The position numbers and the translations under genes were made by a program. Shown here piece after piece: positions 33,374 to 45,044 of a stretch of DNA of 64,000 nucleotides. Each line of letters starts with the position of its first letter. The first letter of the stretch is position 1. A model generated the notes under the pieces. It did no database searches, was not told the origin of the DNA, and saw only the letters and a list, made by a program, of their open reading frames with translations. This DNA comes from Endocarpon pusillum Z07020 (lineage: Eukaryota; Ascomycota; Eurotiomycetes; Verrucariales; Verrucariaceae), in the NCBI RefSeq assembly GCF_000464535.1, contig NW_006916229.1:1-64000 (forward strand). The letters are read 5' to 3'.

Positions 33374-34507
33374 TCAATCGACGTCATCTTCACCCGGCGG
33401 TTTCTCATCTCCAAATTTCAGGTCCGTAGCTCTGCTGGTATTGTTTATCTTCTCCTTCACAGCCTCTTCTGCCTTCGGAGCCTCCTCATCCAACGGTGGA
33501 TGATCCCTCTGCCCGATCTCATCCCTCTCATCCCCAAATAGCAGCGAAAACAGCACAACCGCGTAAATATCATCAGTTGTGCGGTTCTTGAGCACATATC
33601 TCAGTTCATGTGTCTTCTCATCCACGTATTTAATGACGTTGAGACTGAAGCCGGGTAGCTTTAGGCTGAAGTCGTTGAAATCGAGGTATGGGTTTCCGAA
33701 GTCGGATTGGTATAATCGGCCGGCTTCAAAGATGAATTTCTCGCGATTGGATTCCGTGAGGAAATGCCTCTTGCGGGCGCTAAAGTCAGGTGGGATGGAG
33801 AGCGAAGAGCGGACTTTGGCGCCTGAACCTTCGGCACCTTCTTCGACGATGGTTTCGTGAAAGGACTCTACGTTAGGGATTTTCCACGCGTCTGTGTCCT
33901 CCGTCTGTTCAGCTTCTTTGGTCGACGGGGAGTCTTCCTCTTCAGCATCACCGTTGGATCTGGACTTTTGTGGCTCGAAGATCTTTTCCCCAATCCTCAA
34001 GATGTTCCAACTGCTTAATGCGGGACCATATAGATATGGTCTGTCGGCGTACGGATCGCCTTCAAGACCAGGGTCGATGAACCATTTAACGATCTTGAAT
34101 GCTTGGTTGAAGCCTGGAGGCAATCGGTCTCGTATTGGTCTGTCGAAGTTGTTGCCGAAGAGCAAGTCATTGCCTGGTATATCGACTTTGGGAATGAATG
34201 AGAACGAAATGCTGTATTGATCGGATAGGTGGAGCGGATGGGTGAAGTATGGTGAGGTGGTAGGCAATGAGGCGGGAAGGCCAGTGAACTTCTTTATTCG
34301 AACAGCGACAGATAGCAGCATATGCTCCGAGTCAAGGTGAAGGGTTTGCGGCGCATTGACAGGGACGACGACATGGGTTCTAGTATCGTAGGATAAGCCT
34401 GCTGTTACGCGTAATCTGTAATTTTGAGCATGTTTGTTCTTCATGGTAGGGCTCGGGAGTTCATCTGGCGGGTTCGAGGATGTCGGTGAGGAAGTTTCGT
34501 GAGACAT
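33374..34507 (-). CDS. DUF1769-family fungal protein (377 aa)
   Basis: Single exon. I take the ATG at 34507 (MSHETSSPTSSNPP); the open frame begins five codons earlier without an ATG. The body matches the fungal DUF1769/UPF0590 pattern: NYRLRVTAGLSYD, YSISFSFIPKVDIPGNDLLF, DRPIRDRLPPGFNQAFKIVK and IDPGLEGDPYADRPYLYG, ending its core near SSWNILRIGEK. A charged insert (about 185-215) separates it from a second conserved block (RKRHFLTESNREKFIFEAGR, FDFNDFSLKLPGF-like). The C-terminus is acidic. Family members are soluble, probably cytosolic, and have no established biochemical role. Confidence 0.85.
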   Translation of the reverse strand: MSHETSSPTSSNPPDELPSPTMKNKHAQNYRLRVTAGLSYDTRTHVVVPVNAPQTLHLDSEHMLLSVAVRIKKFTGLPASLPTTSPYFTHPLHLSDQYSISFSFIPKVDIPGNDLLFGNNFDRPIRDRLPPGFNQAFKIVKWFIDPGLEGDPYADRPYLYGPALSSWNILRIGEKIFEPQKSRSNGDAEEEDSPSTKEAEQTEDTDAWKIPNVESFHETIVEEGAEGSGAKVRSSLSIPPDFSARKRHFLTESNREKFIFEAGRLYQSDFGNPYLDFNDFSLKLPGFSLNVIKYVDEKTHELRYVLKNRTTDDIYAVVLFSLLFGDERDEIGQRDHPPLDEEAPKAEEAVKEKINNTSRATDLKFGDEKPPGEDDVD

Positions 34508-35781
34508 GATAGAGGAGCTCACAAGACGAAGTACTCAGTAAAAGTCATCACTTGCCTCGGGCGTCGTCCTCAAGCGTCAGCTTGCTATTCTAACGTCGAA
34601 GAAGTAGAGTATCAACTACCAAAGATGACAAACAAATGGCGACCGAAAATTGGAGCTGTGACGTTGTGACGTAGTGGGAGCTAGCCTAGTCAAATTGGGG
34701 AAGACTGGGAAGACTAGGAAACAAACCCCAAAATTAGCTCATACGCAGAACCGCAATTCGAGTCGACCGTTTCTCAAGATCCTTCCAGACGTCCACCTGA
34801 TTGTGATGTACCTAAATTCTGGCTCTCTCTCAGATAAGATATGTGCCAGAAAGAAAAGTGATATTCTTACGCCAAGGCAAAGGGAGCAGGAGAAAACAAA
34901 TGAGGAAAAAGAATGGCTTTCTGACCCATCATTTGAGTTTATCTGGCTTATTCTTGACTACATACACGGAATTTCTAGACCAAGGTCTCACTGCGCCAAC
35001 TGGAAGTCCGTCTCTCAGGAGGAGCATCTAGCTGCACGCGGCTCTATGCATTCTCGTATCCAAAGATTCATTTCTGGGCGCAGGAAGCTCCAAAATAGTA
35101 CATGGAAGCAGTGGTAAGTCCAAGCACGGAACAGCTTGCGGTGTTCAGTGCGACAATTGAGCCGCATGCCGTTCCTTTTTTGCTTCTCCTAGCGAGAGAC
35201 AGACCTTTTCATAGTGGAATTGTCGGGACGTACATATTTTGCAAGGGAAAAAGACATAATATGAAAATTGGAAGTTGAAGTCGGTCAGGCCAAGGAGGAC
35301 GCTTGGGCATCATTGCTGTCAACCAGCTTGGCCAGCAATCAAATTTCTAGCTTCTAATGTTTGGAGTTCGAGGGCCAATTGATGCTGACGCGTGAAGGCG
35401 TGTCGTGACACTAGCGTGGCTGGACCCTGGAAAAAGCTTGGCTTTCTGCGTCATTTGTTTACAAAACTTCCCAAAGCGGTAATCAACCGCTGCTTTTATG
35501 TTCGGCCTGTTGACGAATTTTGTGTTTGCATTTGTTTATTTGCGAGTAGGAATGCCTTTTCAGCTTCAGTCTTCGGCATTCCCTTGCTCCATGAAATAAT
35601 CTTTTCATTCTGCAGCAGAAAGTCGTGGATGAATCTTGGAGGAAGATCTGCCTTAAAAAGCTTAATGACAGGCAAGAAACGTCTGCCTAGATCAGTTGAC
35701 TGGGAGACTGAACGAGCTCGACTGCTTCGCATATACACCACATGGTTGGAGAGTGCTCTACCCACTGCAACAGCTTCGACG
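34508..35781. other. Intergenic / 5' leader
   Basis: A 147-codon plus-strand frame (34674-35117) has no recognisable domain and I do not call it. From 35392 the frame of the next gene is open without interruption to its ATG at 35782, but this leader contains no family-like sequence and I treat it as untranslated. Confidence 0.45.
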
Positions 35782-38367
35782 ATGTCTGACGACACTACCA
35801 ATCTCATCGACCTCGATCAGCCCATAGCTCTCCGCCGTGGCAAGCGACGAAGCGATGCAATTTCTCCAAGCAAGCCGACAGCCACTGGCTCTGCAGTACA
35901 CAACTCCGCCAACGGTGCACCTCATACCCCCGCTAGGACGAGATCTAAGAAACGAGTCCGCTTCTCTAATCCAGGGTCACTTACCGCTACGTCTTCCGCC
36001 GCAACCAGCGGCTTGACTCCATACATAGGACGTGCAAACCTTAGCACACCTCGAAGACGCGCCTCCACACCCACCGCTGCTCGGAGTGAACCATTAGAAA
36101 TACAGTTCACGCCCTTCCGTGCGGTCCTTGATGGTCGAACTCAACGTCGGCTTCGCCGCAATGGCCTCAGCCAGGAGATGAACGCTTACGAATCCGAACG
36201 AAGGGACAAAGCTCAACTCGAGAAGGCACTACATGCAAAGGATCACGAATTGGAGGAACTGAAGAAACAACTCGAAGCTGCTAAACATGAAAATGCTGTT
36301 GCCAATCATTCAACAGTTGAGGAGTTGTCTTCCAGCCAGAAAATTGTTGAAGCGGAGCTCGAGGACTTGCGCCAGAGCTTCAATGAAGGAAACATGCCGG
36401 CCGGCTTTGACGACGACATGGACATCAATTGGGATGCTGTGAATGTGCATAAGGCCGTTGCTCCTCCTTGTCCTGCTAGTGATAGCGGTGACACCATTCC
36501 CATCTATGATGATGATGCAGCCGTTCTGGAGCCAAACACCCCCGACGGAAGAAATCGAATCTCTACTCATTCAGAACCGGTCGATACCACGATAGATGAG
36601 GAGATACTGGCCATGGCTCTTGATCTCGAGTCGGCCAAACAAGAAAAGAGAAAACTCTTCAACGACGTTCGAGGAGATATTCCCGCGTTGCAAGCCGTCC
36701 CGTCAAGTTCGACCAATCTAGGCGCATCTCTCCATTTCGAAGACTCTCCAGCTCCATCTACTCAAGAGCAGCAGCAACGACAACCGTCCTTCACCACATC
36801 CACAACTTCGCTCCCCTCCCCACCCAAGACCTTCTACGCCGACCTGTCTAAAACCCTCAAATCCACCATCCACCGCGCCGAAAATGCCGAACTCGTCCTT
36901 CACAACCTCGAGGCGGACCTCCGCGCCCTCGGGTTTAGTCCCTCAGACGATGACTGCTCAATCTCCTCTATCCTCGACAACATCCGCGCCCACTTTCGCC
37001 AAGCTCGCCTAGATCTCGAACGCGCCCTCCCAGGAGAGACGCCCAGCGGCCTCCACGAATCCGCACAAGTCCTCCCTGCAGCGATCTCTAAGCTGAAGCT
37101 CCTCTCCCGCCGTGTGCAAGAACGCGAAGCAGAGCTCCGAAGCATGCACGAGCAGCAGCGAACCTTGAAGGGGAATTTCGAATGCGGTCTCCGCGCCGCT
37201 GAGAAAGCGAACCAGCGGATCAAGGAGCTAGAAGAAGCAGTCGAAGAGGGCGCCGACGACTTATTAGCCATGCGCATGAAACTGCAAGCCACCGAAAAAG
37301 ATGGCGTGGAAAAGACCACACCATCACCAGCCTGATCACGGCACTAGACAAATACCGCTCCGACGTCACGCGACTCGAAGGGCTAGTCATTCAACTTGAA
37401 AACGAGCAAAGCTTCAAGGTGCACGAGACGCATGACTCCACCTCCCAGCGGATCGAAGACCTGGAAGCCAAAGTTGCGGCGGAGTCCACTGGGCGGCATA
37501 AAGCGGAAGAAAGCGCGGTTCAGCGGCTGGCGAAGATCGAAGCTCTGAATGCCGTGCAGATCCAGCTCTCGACTCTGGAGGCGCAGAAGGCCGAGTCGGA
37601 ACTCAAGCTCCAGCAAAGCAGCCAGGAAAAGGATCAGCAGCATGCAAACTCGCTCCAGAGTCTGAACACGCGCCTCTCGACGCTCAGCACCGCGCTCGCG
37701 ACCTCGCAGGCCGAATCCACGCGTCTCAACGCCCTGGTCGGGAAACTGCAGTCGCGGCTGCAGATCTCGGAGGATGCGTCTCACCAAGTGTTCGGAGATC
37801 CGGAAGAGCTATGTCCGCGGCTGTAAGGTCAGGGGCGCGAACTGGGAGATGGAGGATGAGGACGATGTTGCCGAAGCCGGTGGCGAGGGGGAGCCGTTGA
37901 CGCCGGTGAGTCTGGTCCGGTTTGTGGATGTGGAGGATGGCGAGCGTGAGGCTGGGCTTGAGAGGGAGGGGAGTGAAGATGTGAATGGCGAAGGGGAGGT
38001 GGAAGGCCGGGTTGAGGTCGAGAGGGGGCGGCGGCGGAGCAGGTCCAGCAGTGTCAAGAAATCTAACCTTTCGAGGGGGTTGGGCATCGAGATGAGTATG
38101 GGTATGGGCAGGGGTTTGGATGCGACGAAGAAAGGGGCGAGCGGTGGTGCTGGACAGAGGAGGAAGAGGAGATTGGACAGCGGGATCGGGATGGGCTGTT
38201 TGGGTGAGGAAGAAGAGGAGATGGAGACGGATACCGAGTTGATGTCTTCTGATGCTATGCTACCCTCTTCCGACCCCGATTTTGATATCCATGAGGATGC
38301 TTCCGAGGTGGCTTTGCCGTCTTCTGAGCTGGGCATGGAGGGGGCCACTGTGGTGGGACAGGAGTAG
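35782..38367 (+). CDS. Coiled-coil protein of unknown function, interrupted by two frameshifts
   Basis: The ATG at 35782 starts MSDDTTNLIDLDQP, then a basic region (ARTRSKKRVRFSNPG, TPRRRASTPT), FTPFRAVLDGRTQRRLRRNG and a first coiled coil (about residues 135-190). A second helical part (DLSKTLKSTIHRAENAELVL onward) runs to 37310. There, at a four-A run, the frame moves by -1. The next 155 codons, in frame 3, are plainly the continuing coiled coil (SLITALDKYRSDVTRLEGLV, QLSTLEAQKAESELKLQQ). Near 37772 it returns to frame 1 (MRLTKCSEIRKSYVRGCKVR) and ends after an acidic and basic tail at 38367. Joined, the protein would be about 860 residues. No GT..AG pair explains either shift. A cytoskeletal or nuclear scaffold role is likely from architecture only. 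Confidence 0.7.
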
Positions 38368-38574
38368 ACACAAGCCTGTGGTAGGGGGCACGAGAGTGAT
38401 TCTGGTCTGTTCTGCACGGTTGGAGTTTAGAAAGTAGGATATCTGGTTTTGCGTTGATCAAAGATATTGAAACAGCAAAGCATTTCACCATACACACACT
38501 CTAGCCATGGGTGGGTATATCTACATCAAGTCAAACAGCAGCTTTTTCAACCTCTTGCTCACCATGACCAACCA

Positions 38575-39836
38575 CTACAGCCTCCTCACAATATCGTCCG
38601 TAACCTCCTTCGTCGACGCCTTCCCTCCCAAATCCGGACTTGTGAACTTTCCTTCCCTCAAACCCTCATCCACAGCATTGTAGATCACGTCGGCCGCCTC
38701 AGGCTGATTCAAGAATTCCAGCATACAACCCACGCTCCTAATCGTAGCGACCGGGTTCGCAATCCCTTTGCCCTCGATGTCCGGCGCGCTCCCATGACAC
38801 GGCTCGCCCATGACGATGCCCTCGCCCACATTCGCCGAGGGCACCAATCCCAAACTGCCCACCAACGCGGCCGCGCCATCCGAGAGCAGGTCTCCATACA
38901 GATTCGGCGCGACGATGACGTCATAGTATTGAGGTTGTAGGAAGAGCTTGTAGACCATGCTGTCTACGATCTGTTCTTCGATCTTGAGCGACGAGAAGGC
39001 TGGGGCGGAGAGTGCTTCGCGGGCTGTGGAGCGGAAGAGGCCGTCGGTTTGGGAGAGGACGTTGGATTTGTGGGTGATGGTCACCATGGCTTCTTTCTGC
39101 ACTGCTTGGCCATTTGCTTTTTGTCTCATCTTCTGCCTCCTGACTGCTATCTCTCCCGCAATCGTGGCTATGCGGCGGCTGGCTTGGGTGCTTATCCGCT
39201 TGATTGCTTCGGCGATCTGGCCGTCACCGTTCGGGTCGGGATATGTCCTTTCCTCTTTGACGTAGAGGTCTTCTGTGTTTTCGCGCACGATCACGAGGTC
39301 GATGGGGGATGTAGAGGGTGACTTGAAGGCTGGTGAGAGGACGGTTTTGCAGGGTCGGACGTTGGCGTAGAGGGAAAGGCGTTTGCGGAGTGCGACGATT
39401 GGGGAGGTGTAGCCGGCGACTTTGCTGGTTGGGGAGCTGTGATCCGCGTGTGTCAGTATTATCCTGACTTCATGGAAGACATGTGGGAATATCTTGTACC
39501 TCACAGCTCCAAATAGTGCACCATCACATTCTTTCTGTAATGTTTCGACCGTCTTTTCGGGCAAGGCAGTCCCGAAGGCTTTGAAATGGTCATATCCGGC
39601 GTCGAGGTCGACAAAATCAAACTTCAGACCAAGAGACGAGGGCAAAGATTCCAGAATCCTTCGACCAGCCTGGAGTATACAATCAATCAAAAGCTGCAAA
39701 AGAGGACGAAGTGCTACTCACCGGAATGACTTCCCTCCCAATTCCATCACCTGGTATCAGCCCTAAAGGGAGTCAATGAAGCTGTACAATGGCCCTGAAG
39801 AGGTAATTGACCTATTCGTAATGTTCTGGCTGCCAT
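38575..39836 (-). CDS. LYS12: Homoisocitrate dehydrogenase (4 exons, 365 aa)
   Basis: Oxidatively decarboxylates homoisocitrate to 2-oxoadipate with NAD+ in the alpha-aminoadipate lysine pathway. Exons 39836-39812, 39762-39722, 39669-39500 and 39436-38575, with introns of 49, 52 and 63 nt. The start MAARTLRIGLIPGDGIGREV covers the nucleotide-binding beta-decarboxylating dehydrogenase motif. GAVSSPTSKVAGYTSPIVAL lines the substrate pocket. VRENTEDLYVKEERT separates homoisocitrate from isopropylmalate enzymes. YYDVIVAPNLYGDLLSDGAA carries the metal-binding aspartates, and GSAPDIEGKGIANP is the cofactor loop. Length agrees with yeast Lys12. The yeast enzyme is mitochondrial, but no clear presequence is visible with this start; an upstream exon cannot be excluded. 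It lies tail-to-tail with the coiled-coil gene, 207 bp apart. Confidence 0.93.
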
Positions 39837-39985
39837 ACTGGAGATGTGTACCAAAAGAGTGATTGGTGGATGCTGAGTCGAGGCAGCGCAACTTTTTTGG
39901 GATGCATCTGCTCCGATGTCGCGACGGGCAGGCTTCCTGAAATCTCCTGCCAAGGGATGGAAAATCTAGTCTGATACGTACTCAT
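39812..39985 (-). promoter_or_regulatory. Upstream open reading frame overlapping the LYS12 start
   Basis: An ATG at 39985 opens a 57-codon frame (MSTYQTRFSIPWQEISG...) that is out of frame with LYS12, passes over its ATG at 39836 and stops with TAG exactly at the last base of LYS12 exon 1. If the transcript starts upstream and is unspliced here, this overlapping uORF would repress LYS12 translation. A GTACGTATC sequence just inside it could instead be a 5'UTR intron donor that removes most of it. Confidence 0.35.
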
Positions 39986-42900
39986 GGCTAGCAAGGCTCC
40001 GTGTAGCGAACTTTACCACGTCGAATCTGAAGCTGTGATGCGTGCTGGTAATCCTGCCGTCATCATGGTCCGGGTTGAACGTGGACGGCAAGCATATTTG
40101 TGCGACTGGATCCAGCCGGGGTAAACTTGTACAAGGCAGTGAGGGTACGCCCAGCAGTACCCCCAAGGACCTCTAACTATGTAATCATGTACGGGCAGAG
40201 CCGAAGACTCTTTACGTAATAGATGAACAGTAATCAGGATACATGTCTGAAATCATCAATCTCTTCCAAATGGGCACTGCCAATTTCCACACCTCTATGA
40301 AATCCTGTCCTCATATCCCTGCTCAGTCTGTCCACCTCTATCTTCCCGGCTCTTTCTTCCATTTTGTTCCTCACTCCGTACCTCTTCTCTCCTAAATCTC
40401 CTGGAACCTGATCCATTTAGCTAGTTGTGCTTTGAACTTACCGTAGAAACGTGTCATAAGACTATGATAGGCTTGGTAGTTGCACAGGGATTTATAGAGC
40501 TCAACATGCTTTCAGTCTTCTCTCAGAAGCCCAGCATTGCTTATATCGGAAAAAGAAAGAGTATTGCAGGATTGGAGCCGTGGACAAATCCAATTGTCGA
40601 TTTCAAAATACGTGTCACGTGGTCTATCTTGGCATTTTTCTGTTCCAGCCGTGAAATCTTCACACAAGCGTACTGGTATCTTACCTATCAACCCAGGAAA
40701 GAATTCCTCCCAGACCCGACAAACACTGTAACCATCATTTCAATCACTTGCCCTTATCTTGTAGCCCAAGGGTTTCCATTCGACTGACAGATAACGTTCT
40801 CTGTCCAGGTATGCAGAGCCAATGTACTCCGTATACTTCAAGCTTCACGAGACTACGTACATGGTAAAGTCGTCCGTTTCTCTAAGCGTACCCACAATGC
40901 GGAATTGTACAAGGTGCCCACTAGCAAACTCATGAAAATGGTCCTCTTCACGTGTGCAATCAGTGGATAGTGCACCAACACAGGTACCCTATTTATACCT
41001 ATGTTGCTCCTCATAACCTTGTGCCGTACTTACAATTACTACGGCTGCTATCATAAATCTCTGTCACACGTTGCTACTCCCATATCTTCTATCATCGTTC
41101 TCTCAGTATATCCCTTCTCGGTGCTACTGCCTGCATACCTCCTCCCTCCGTCACTTGCCAAGTGCTAGTACCTGCTACTGGCAGCATTCTACCACGCACT
41201 TCGAATCGGCAAGCAAGACATCGGCTCAGCTTCATCAATCACTCAACCGGACTAGCACATTATATCAGAACAAAAGCCAGAAGAAGAGTTCCCAATCCTC
41301 GCCAACGGAGCCTTGGTAAATATGGGTTTATCGCGTCCTCTAATTTGGAGACATCCCTGCTCAAGAACCCAGTATCACGAGCAGAGAATACTGGAGACTT
41401 GTGTGACAGCAACTGAAAGATGGTCCAAAACTGGAGGAGAAGTTTTCAGGCAAACTGGAACCAGAGGATAATTGGACATTTCTGATTAGCTTCCTCTTCA
41501 TTCTTCTCCTCGGCTCTCTAAGAAACAATCAGAGTGAACAATCAGAGACAAGGCCTTACCAGCCTCGGAAAGACGAAATAATTGTAGCAGAGTGCCCGAC
41601 CGGACATCCGGCCCTGAAAAGTATCCCCTGGTATACGAAGTCTAAGAGCTCGACGTCTTGTTAACAAATGACAACTCGCTCCCCACTGGGTCGAGGCTGC
41701 TCACCGAGACAAAATTCTTTTCCGGCAAAATCTACTACCCTTTCCATGCAAGCTACTGAAACACAACAAGGACATGTTTTGCGATTAACCAAAGAACGAA
41801 GGTATCTACCATTACCGACGTTTCCTTTCACATCAGAATCACTTACCATACGACCCTAATTCTGTGGCATGCTTTTCATAAGACAGAAATTAGCCAAGCT
41901 TTACGCAAGCAGCAATGGTGCTTCCATGCCATGCACGTCGCCGTCTATCTCTCGATATCGATCTCAAGAGCCATTCGAAAAAGAGCCCTTCACGCGAAAT
42001 GGCCAAACACGTCTACAAGCTAAATTACTCATTAAACAGGTGTTTCAAAGTTCGGCGGCTACAACACGCAGCCTCCCATGAGAACACGAACCTGACCGCG
42101 GAATGAGTACAATCTCCATTTTGCTGTTAGTTTAATGCCCTCCCCCAAGATATCGCAGGCGTCCCAGTCAAAATCAGGATTGCAACATTCACACACACGC
42201 TTTCACGGTCCAGAAGATCCACGAAAAGAGTCTTATCTGACGGGTCGATTGCGATTGGATTGGGCCCTTCCTTGAAGACGTTTCAGAGCAGGAATCAGGA
42301 AAGTTGGAACTGGCAATCTCTAATTCTACATTTTATGATCACAATAACAGGGTAAGTGCGCGCTGGACATTGGAATCTTTATGAGAATGTCTGGTGTCAC
42401 ATTGTCTAGAACAACTTGCAGTGGATGACAAAGATCTGTGTACCGGGTATTGGGGGAGAAAAGGGACACATCAAACACTCCGCCAAAAGGACAGCGCTGA
42501 TGGGTTTCGAACCACGCTTAATCGATGTACTCCTTACTGACTGAGGGGACAGACTGAGGACTCAGACGAACTAATACCTAATTGGTTATCAGTACTAATT
42601 ATCCGTGCCCATTTAATGGTGGGTGGTTTTAATGGCGGCCTACTATTTAGTTCGGTACGGATAGTTGACTATGTAATTATCCCAGACGCTGCTCTTTTGG
42701 GTCACAGATCCCCTAGGGGGTTGCTTGGCCCAGGACTAATCACTTAGTTACCACCAAGCCGCGAAGAATCAGGGTTAGGCGCCAAACATCGTTGAGAGAT
42801 GTTTGAGCACAGTTGACAGTTGAGGGGTGGGAACTACGCAGTACCAAGTATCAAGAATTCTAGCACCTAGCTCTACACTTCCGCACCGGGGGACCCAAAA

Positions 42901-43127
42901 CTCGGGGCGGGTCGTGCCATCGGTTCCGCCTACTACTACGTACGTAGGATACTGGAGAACTCGTCGGCTAGCCCATTGGCACCTTCCCTCTTGATGTCTT
43001 CGATGGGGAGCTTAGCTTCCGTTGCTTCGACGCAACCTCTTCCTGCTCCATCCTCGATAGAATCAATTAAGGTGCTTGTTCCATTGCACGAGGATTTTCC
43101 ATCATTAAACTCGCTTCAAGAAAGATT
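39837..43127. other. 3.3 kb without a supported gene
   Basis: The largest gene-poor stretch in the right half. Short frames (40425-40787, 41071-41319, 41668-41859, 41869-42081, all plus) compete between frames and match nothing I recognise. 42470-42545 contains GGTTTCGAACC, reminiscent of a tRNA T-arm on the minus strand, but without paired stems. 42550-42960 is the likely HET-gene promoter. No inverted-repeat element could be delimited. Confidence 0.45.
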
Positions 43128-45044
43128 ATGTCAACAGAATCTGATGAAGATTGCAACTTCTACGATGCTGCTGAATATTTACTGTCAGGTGGAGGTCAAG
43201 ATCAAGGAACTTCCAAACCCTTATCCCAGGTAAACAAAGGCAAGGGTTCCTTTGGAGAACGGCAGGCAGCAAGGCGAAGTGGCCGCTGGAGTGATGTCGC
43301 GGAGCTGTTATCTAGTAAAAAAGTCGGTTATCACTATCCCTATTTCAGTCTGACAGCTGAGCAAGACTTCCGAATTCTGTGGATTGATCCGGGCCAAGAC
43401 GATGAGCCACTGCGGTGCAAACTGGTGCCTGCTCACCTACCATCTGGCAGAGATATGGCTTCAATTGACTACAAGGCCCTGTCTTACTGGTGGGGAGAGG
43501 ATACAGACGACAAACAAGAATCCATCGAAGTGATCTTCCCTATTAAAACTGTGTCCAACTTTATTGGCAACTCAGCCGATGAGATCACATTCAAAATCGG
43601 ATCCAATCTACTGGCGGCATTGCAGCGCATTCGCCAGCCAGACAAGGGAGTATCCTGCTGGATCGATGCCATTTGCATCAATCAGGAAGACAAAGAAGAA
43701 AGGTCATATCAAGTGTCTAGAATGGACGAGATTTATAGCGCTGCCTCAGAAGTTGTCATCTGGCTTGGGAAAGGGGCGAGCCACAAAGAAGAGGAAGAAA
43801 CTTTCAAACATTTGGAAAACATGTTGAATCTAAAAGCCCTCGACCAGATGATAGACCGCAAGAACGCTAATGAATACATGAGAAAATGGGCGCTCATTGT
43901 GAAAATGATGAGAAAGGAGTGGTTCAGCCGCAGATGGGTCATCCAGGAACTCGCTCTCGCAAGGAAAGCAACGGTCTATTTCGGTTCAGCCAAACTAGAT
44001 TGGCAACCGTTCGCACAAGCTGTTGCTTTATTCGACAGAATCAGGCAGGGACTACCAGGCGCCTACTTAGACATCCGAGATGTTCGTCGTCAGGGGGCCA
44101 CTGTTCTCGTTGACCTCACTACCAATCTTTTTCGGAAGTCGCAAGATGGCAGAATCTTGCAGAGAAGATGGACACTTGAAGCACTTGTGTCGACTCTTCT
44201 GCCATTCGAGTCGAAAGATCCTCGAGACATTATCTTCGCGCTTCTCTCTATAGCCAAGGACACCTATCGACCCAACAACGCAACCATGAAAGATAGTGAT
44301 GTTAGGCTAAGCAATCACATGGGCGATATCTTCGAAGCACAGACCTATCCTCGACTTCGGGATCTCAAGCAGGAAGAGGCTGTTAAGGTTTTTGATACAA
44401 CATCTAGAGTGGCGCTTGTCAACAGTGGGTCGTTACAGATAAGTACCGTAGCGGAGGGTAAGTCAACCTCTAAATTCCCGTGTCTTAACAAATTTGATCT
44501 GAGTGCCTATGGGCGATGTCTAGTGCTCGCAGAAGAGGAACCTCTCATGTTTGAAGGGACACAAGCAGGGCCGTTGAGCGTCGAGGCGAGGGTAGATGTC
44601 GACAATATTAGGGCTAGAGAACCCCGGTCTGGTTATGGCACAAAGTATGTGGGCCTCGGAGTCTCAATGAAGACAAATTATTTGGACGAGCGTATATGGC
44701 CACTGTACGAGAAAACCATTTTAGACGTTTACACCAACTTTATCAGCTACTGCATTTCCAGCTCCCACTCCTTGGACGTCCTCTGCCGGAATTGGGTACC
44801 TCCGCAGAAATATTGGTCTCAAAGGGAGCGATACGAAGATTTAAAGAACGATGTGTCTGGAGAACATCGGGAAAAACTGCCGTCGTGGCTGCCATCCATT
44901 GAAAAGTCATCCCATGGCAACCTTACTAGCTTAGTTGGCATTCCAAATACCCAGAGCCGCTCTTACTATTTCGCCTCGGCTGATCTCCTACCGCAGGTCA
45001 ATTTCGGGTTAGGGGAGGGAGAAGGAGTCAAGTCGTCGGCGTAG
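43128..45044 (+). CDS. HET-domain protein (heterokaryon incompatibility type)
   Basis: Open frame of 638 residues without introns. HET domains (about residues 105-270 here) act in fungal non-self recognition and cell death. The hallmark blocks are present: SIDYKALSYWWGEDTDDKQE, IGSNLLAALQRIRQPDKGVS, CWIDAICINQEDKEERSYQV and MDEIYSAASEVVIWLGKGA, followed by EWFSRRWVIQELALARKATV. The part after that (WTLEALVSTLLPFESKDPRD, IIFALLSIAKD) is the usual helical extension. The frame stops at 45044, but further HET-type C-terminal sequence follows in other frames to 45826, so this is either a truncated working allele or the surviving part of a decaying gene. I see no partner gene of the het/NLR type nearby. 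Confidence 0.85.
   Translation: MSTESDEDCNFYDAAEYLLSGGGQDQGTSKPLSQVNKGKGSFGERQAARRSGRWSDVAELLSSKKVGYHYPYFSLTAEQDFRILWIDPGQDDEPLRCKLVPAHLPSGRDMASIDYKALSYWWGEDTDDKQESIEVIFPIKTVSNFIGNSADEITFKIGSNLLAALQRIRQPDKGVSCWIDAICINQEDKEERSYQVSRMDEIYSAASEVVIWLGKGASHKEEEETFKHLENMLNLKALDQMIDRKNANEYMRKWALIVKMMRKEWFSRRWVIQELALARKATVYFGSAKLDWQPFAQAVALFDRIRQGLPGAYLDIRDVRRQGATVLVDLTTNLFRKSQDGRILQRRWTLEALVSTLLPFESKDPRDIIFALLSIAKDTYRPNNATMKDSDVRLSNHMGDIFEAQTYPRLRDLKQEEAVKVFDTTSRVALVNSGSLQISTVAEGKSTSKFPCLNKFDLSAYGRCLVLAEEEPLMFEGTQAGPLSVEARVDVDNIRAREPRSGYGTKYVGLGVSMKTNYLDERIWPLYEKTILDVYTNFISYCISSSHSLDVLCRNWVPPQKYWSQRERYEDLKNDVSGEHREKLPSWLPSIEKSSHGNLTSLVGIPNTQSRSYYFASADLLPQVNFGLGEGEGVKSSA

Noticed and set aside
34674..35117. 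147-codon plus-strand frame
   Set aside because: Low-complexity basic start, no domain, lies in the upstream region of the DUF1769 and coiled-coil genes; not supportable.
39966..40166. Frame ending VVKFATRSLASHEY upstream of LYS12 as a mitochondrial presequence exon
   Set aside because: It looks presequence-like and could splice to the LYS12 exon, but the frame has no ATG, so I kept the start at 39836.
42488..42545. tRNA-like GGTTTCGAACC (minus strand: GTGGTTCGAAACCCATC)
   Set aside because: A T-loop-like core is present, but the flanking stem does not pair beyond two bases and no anticodon or acceptor arm could be folded.
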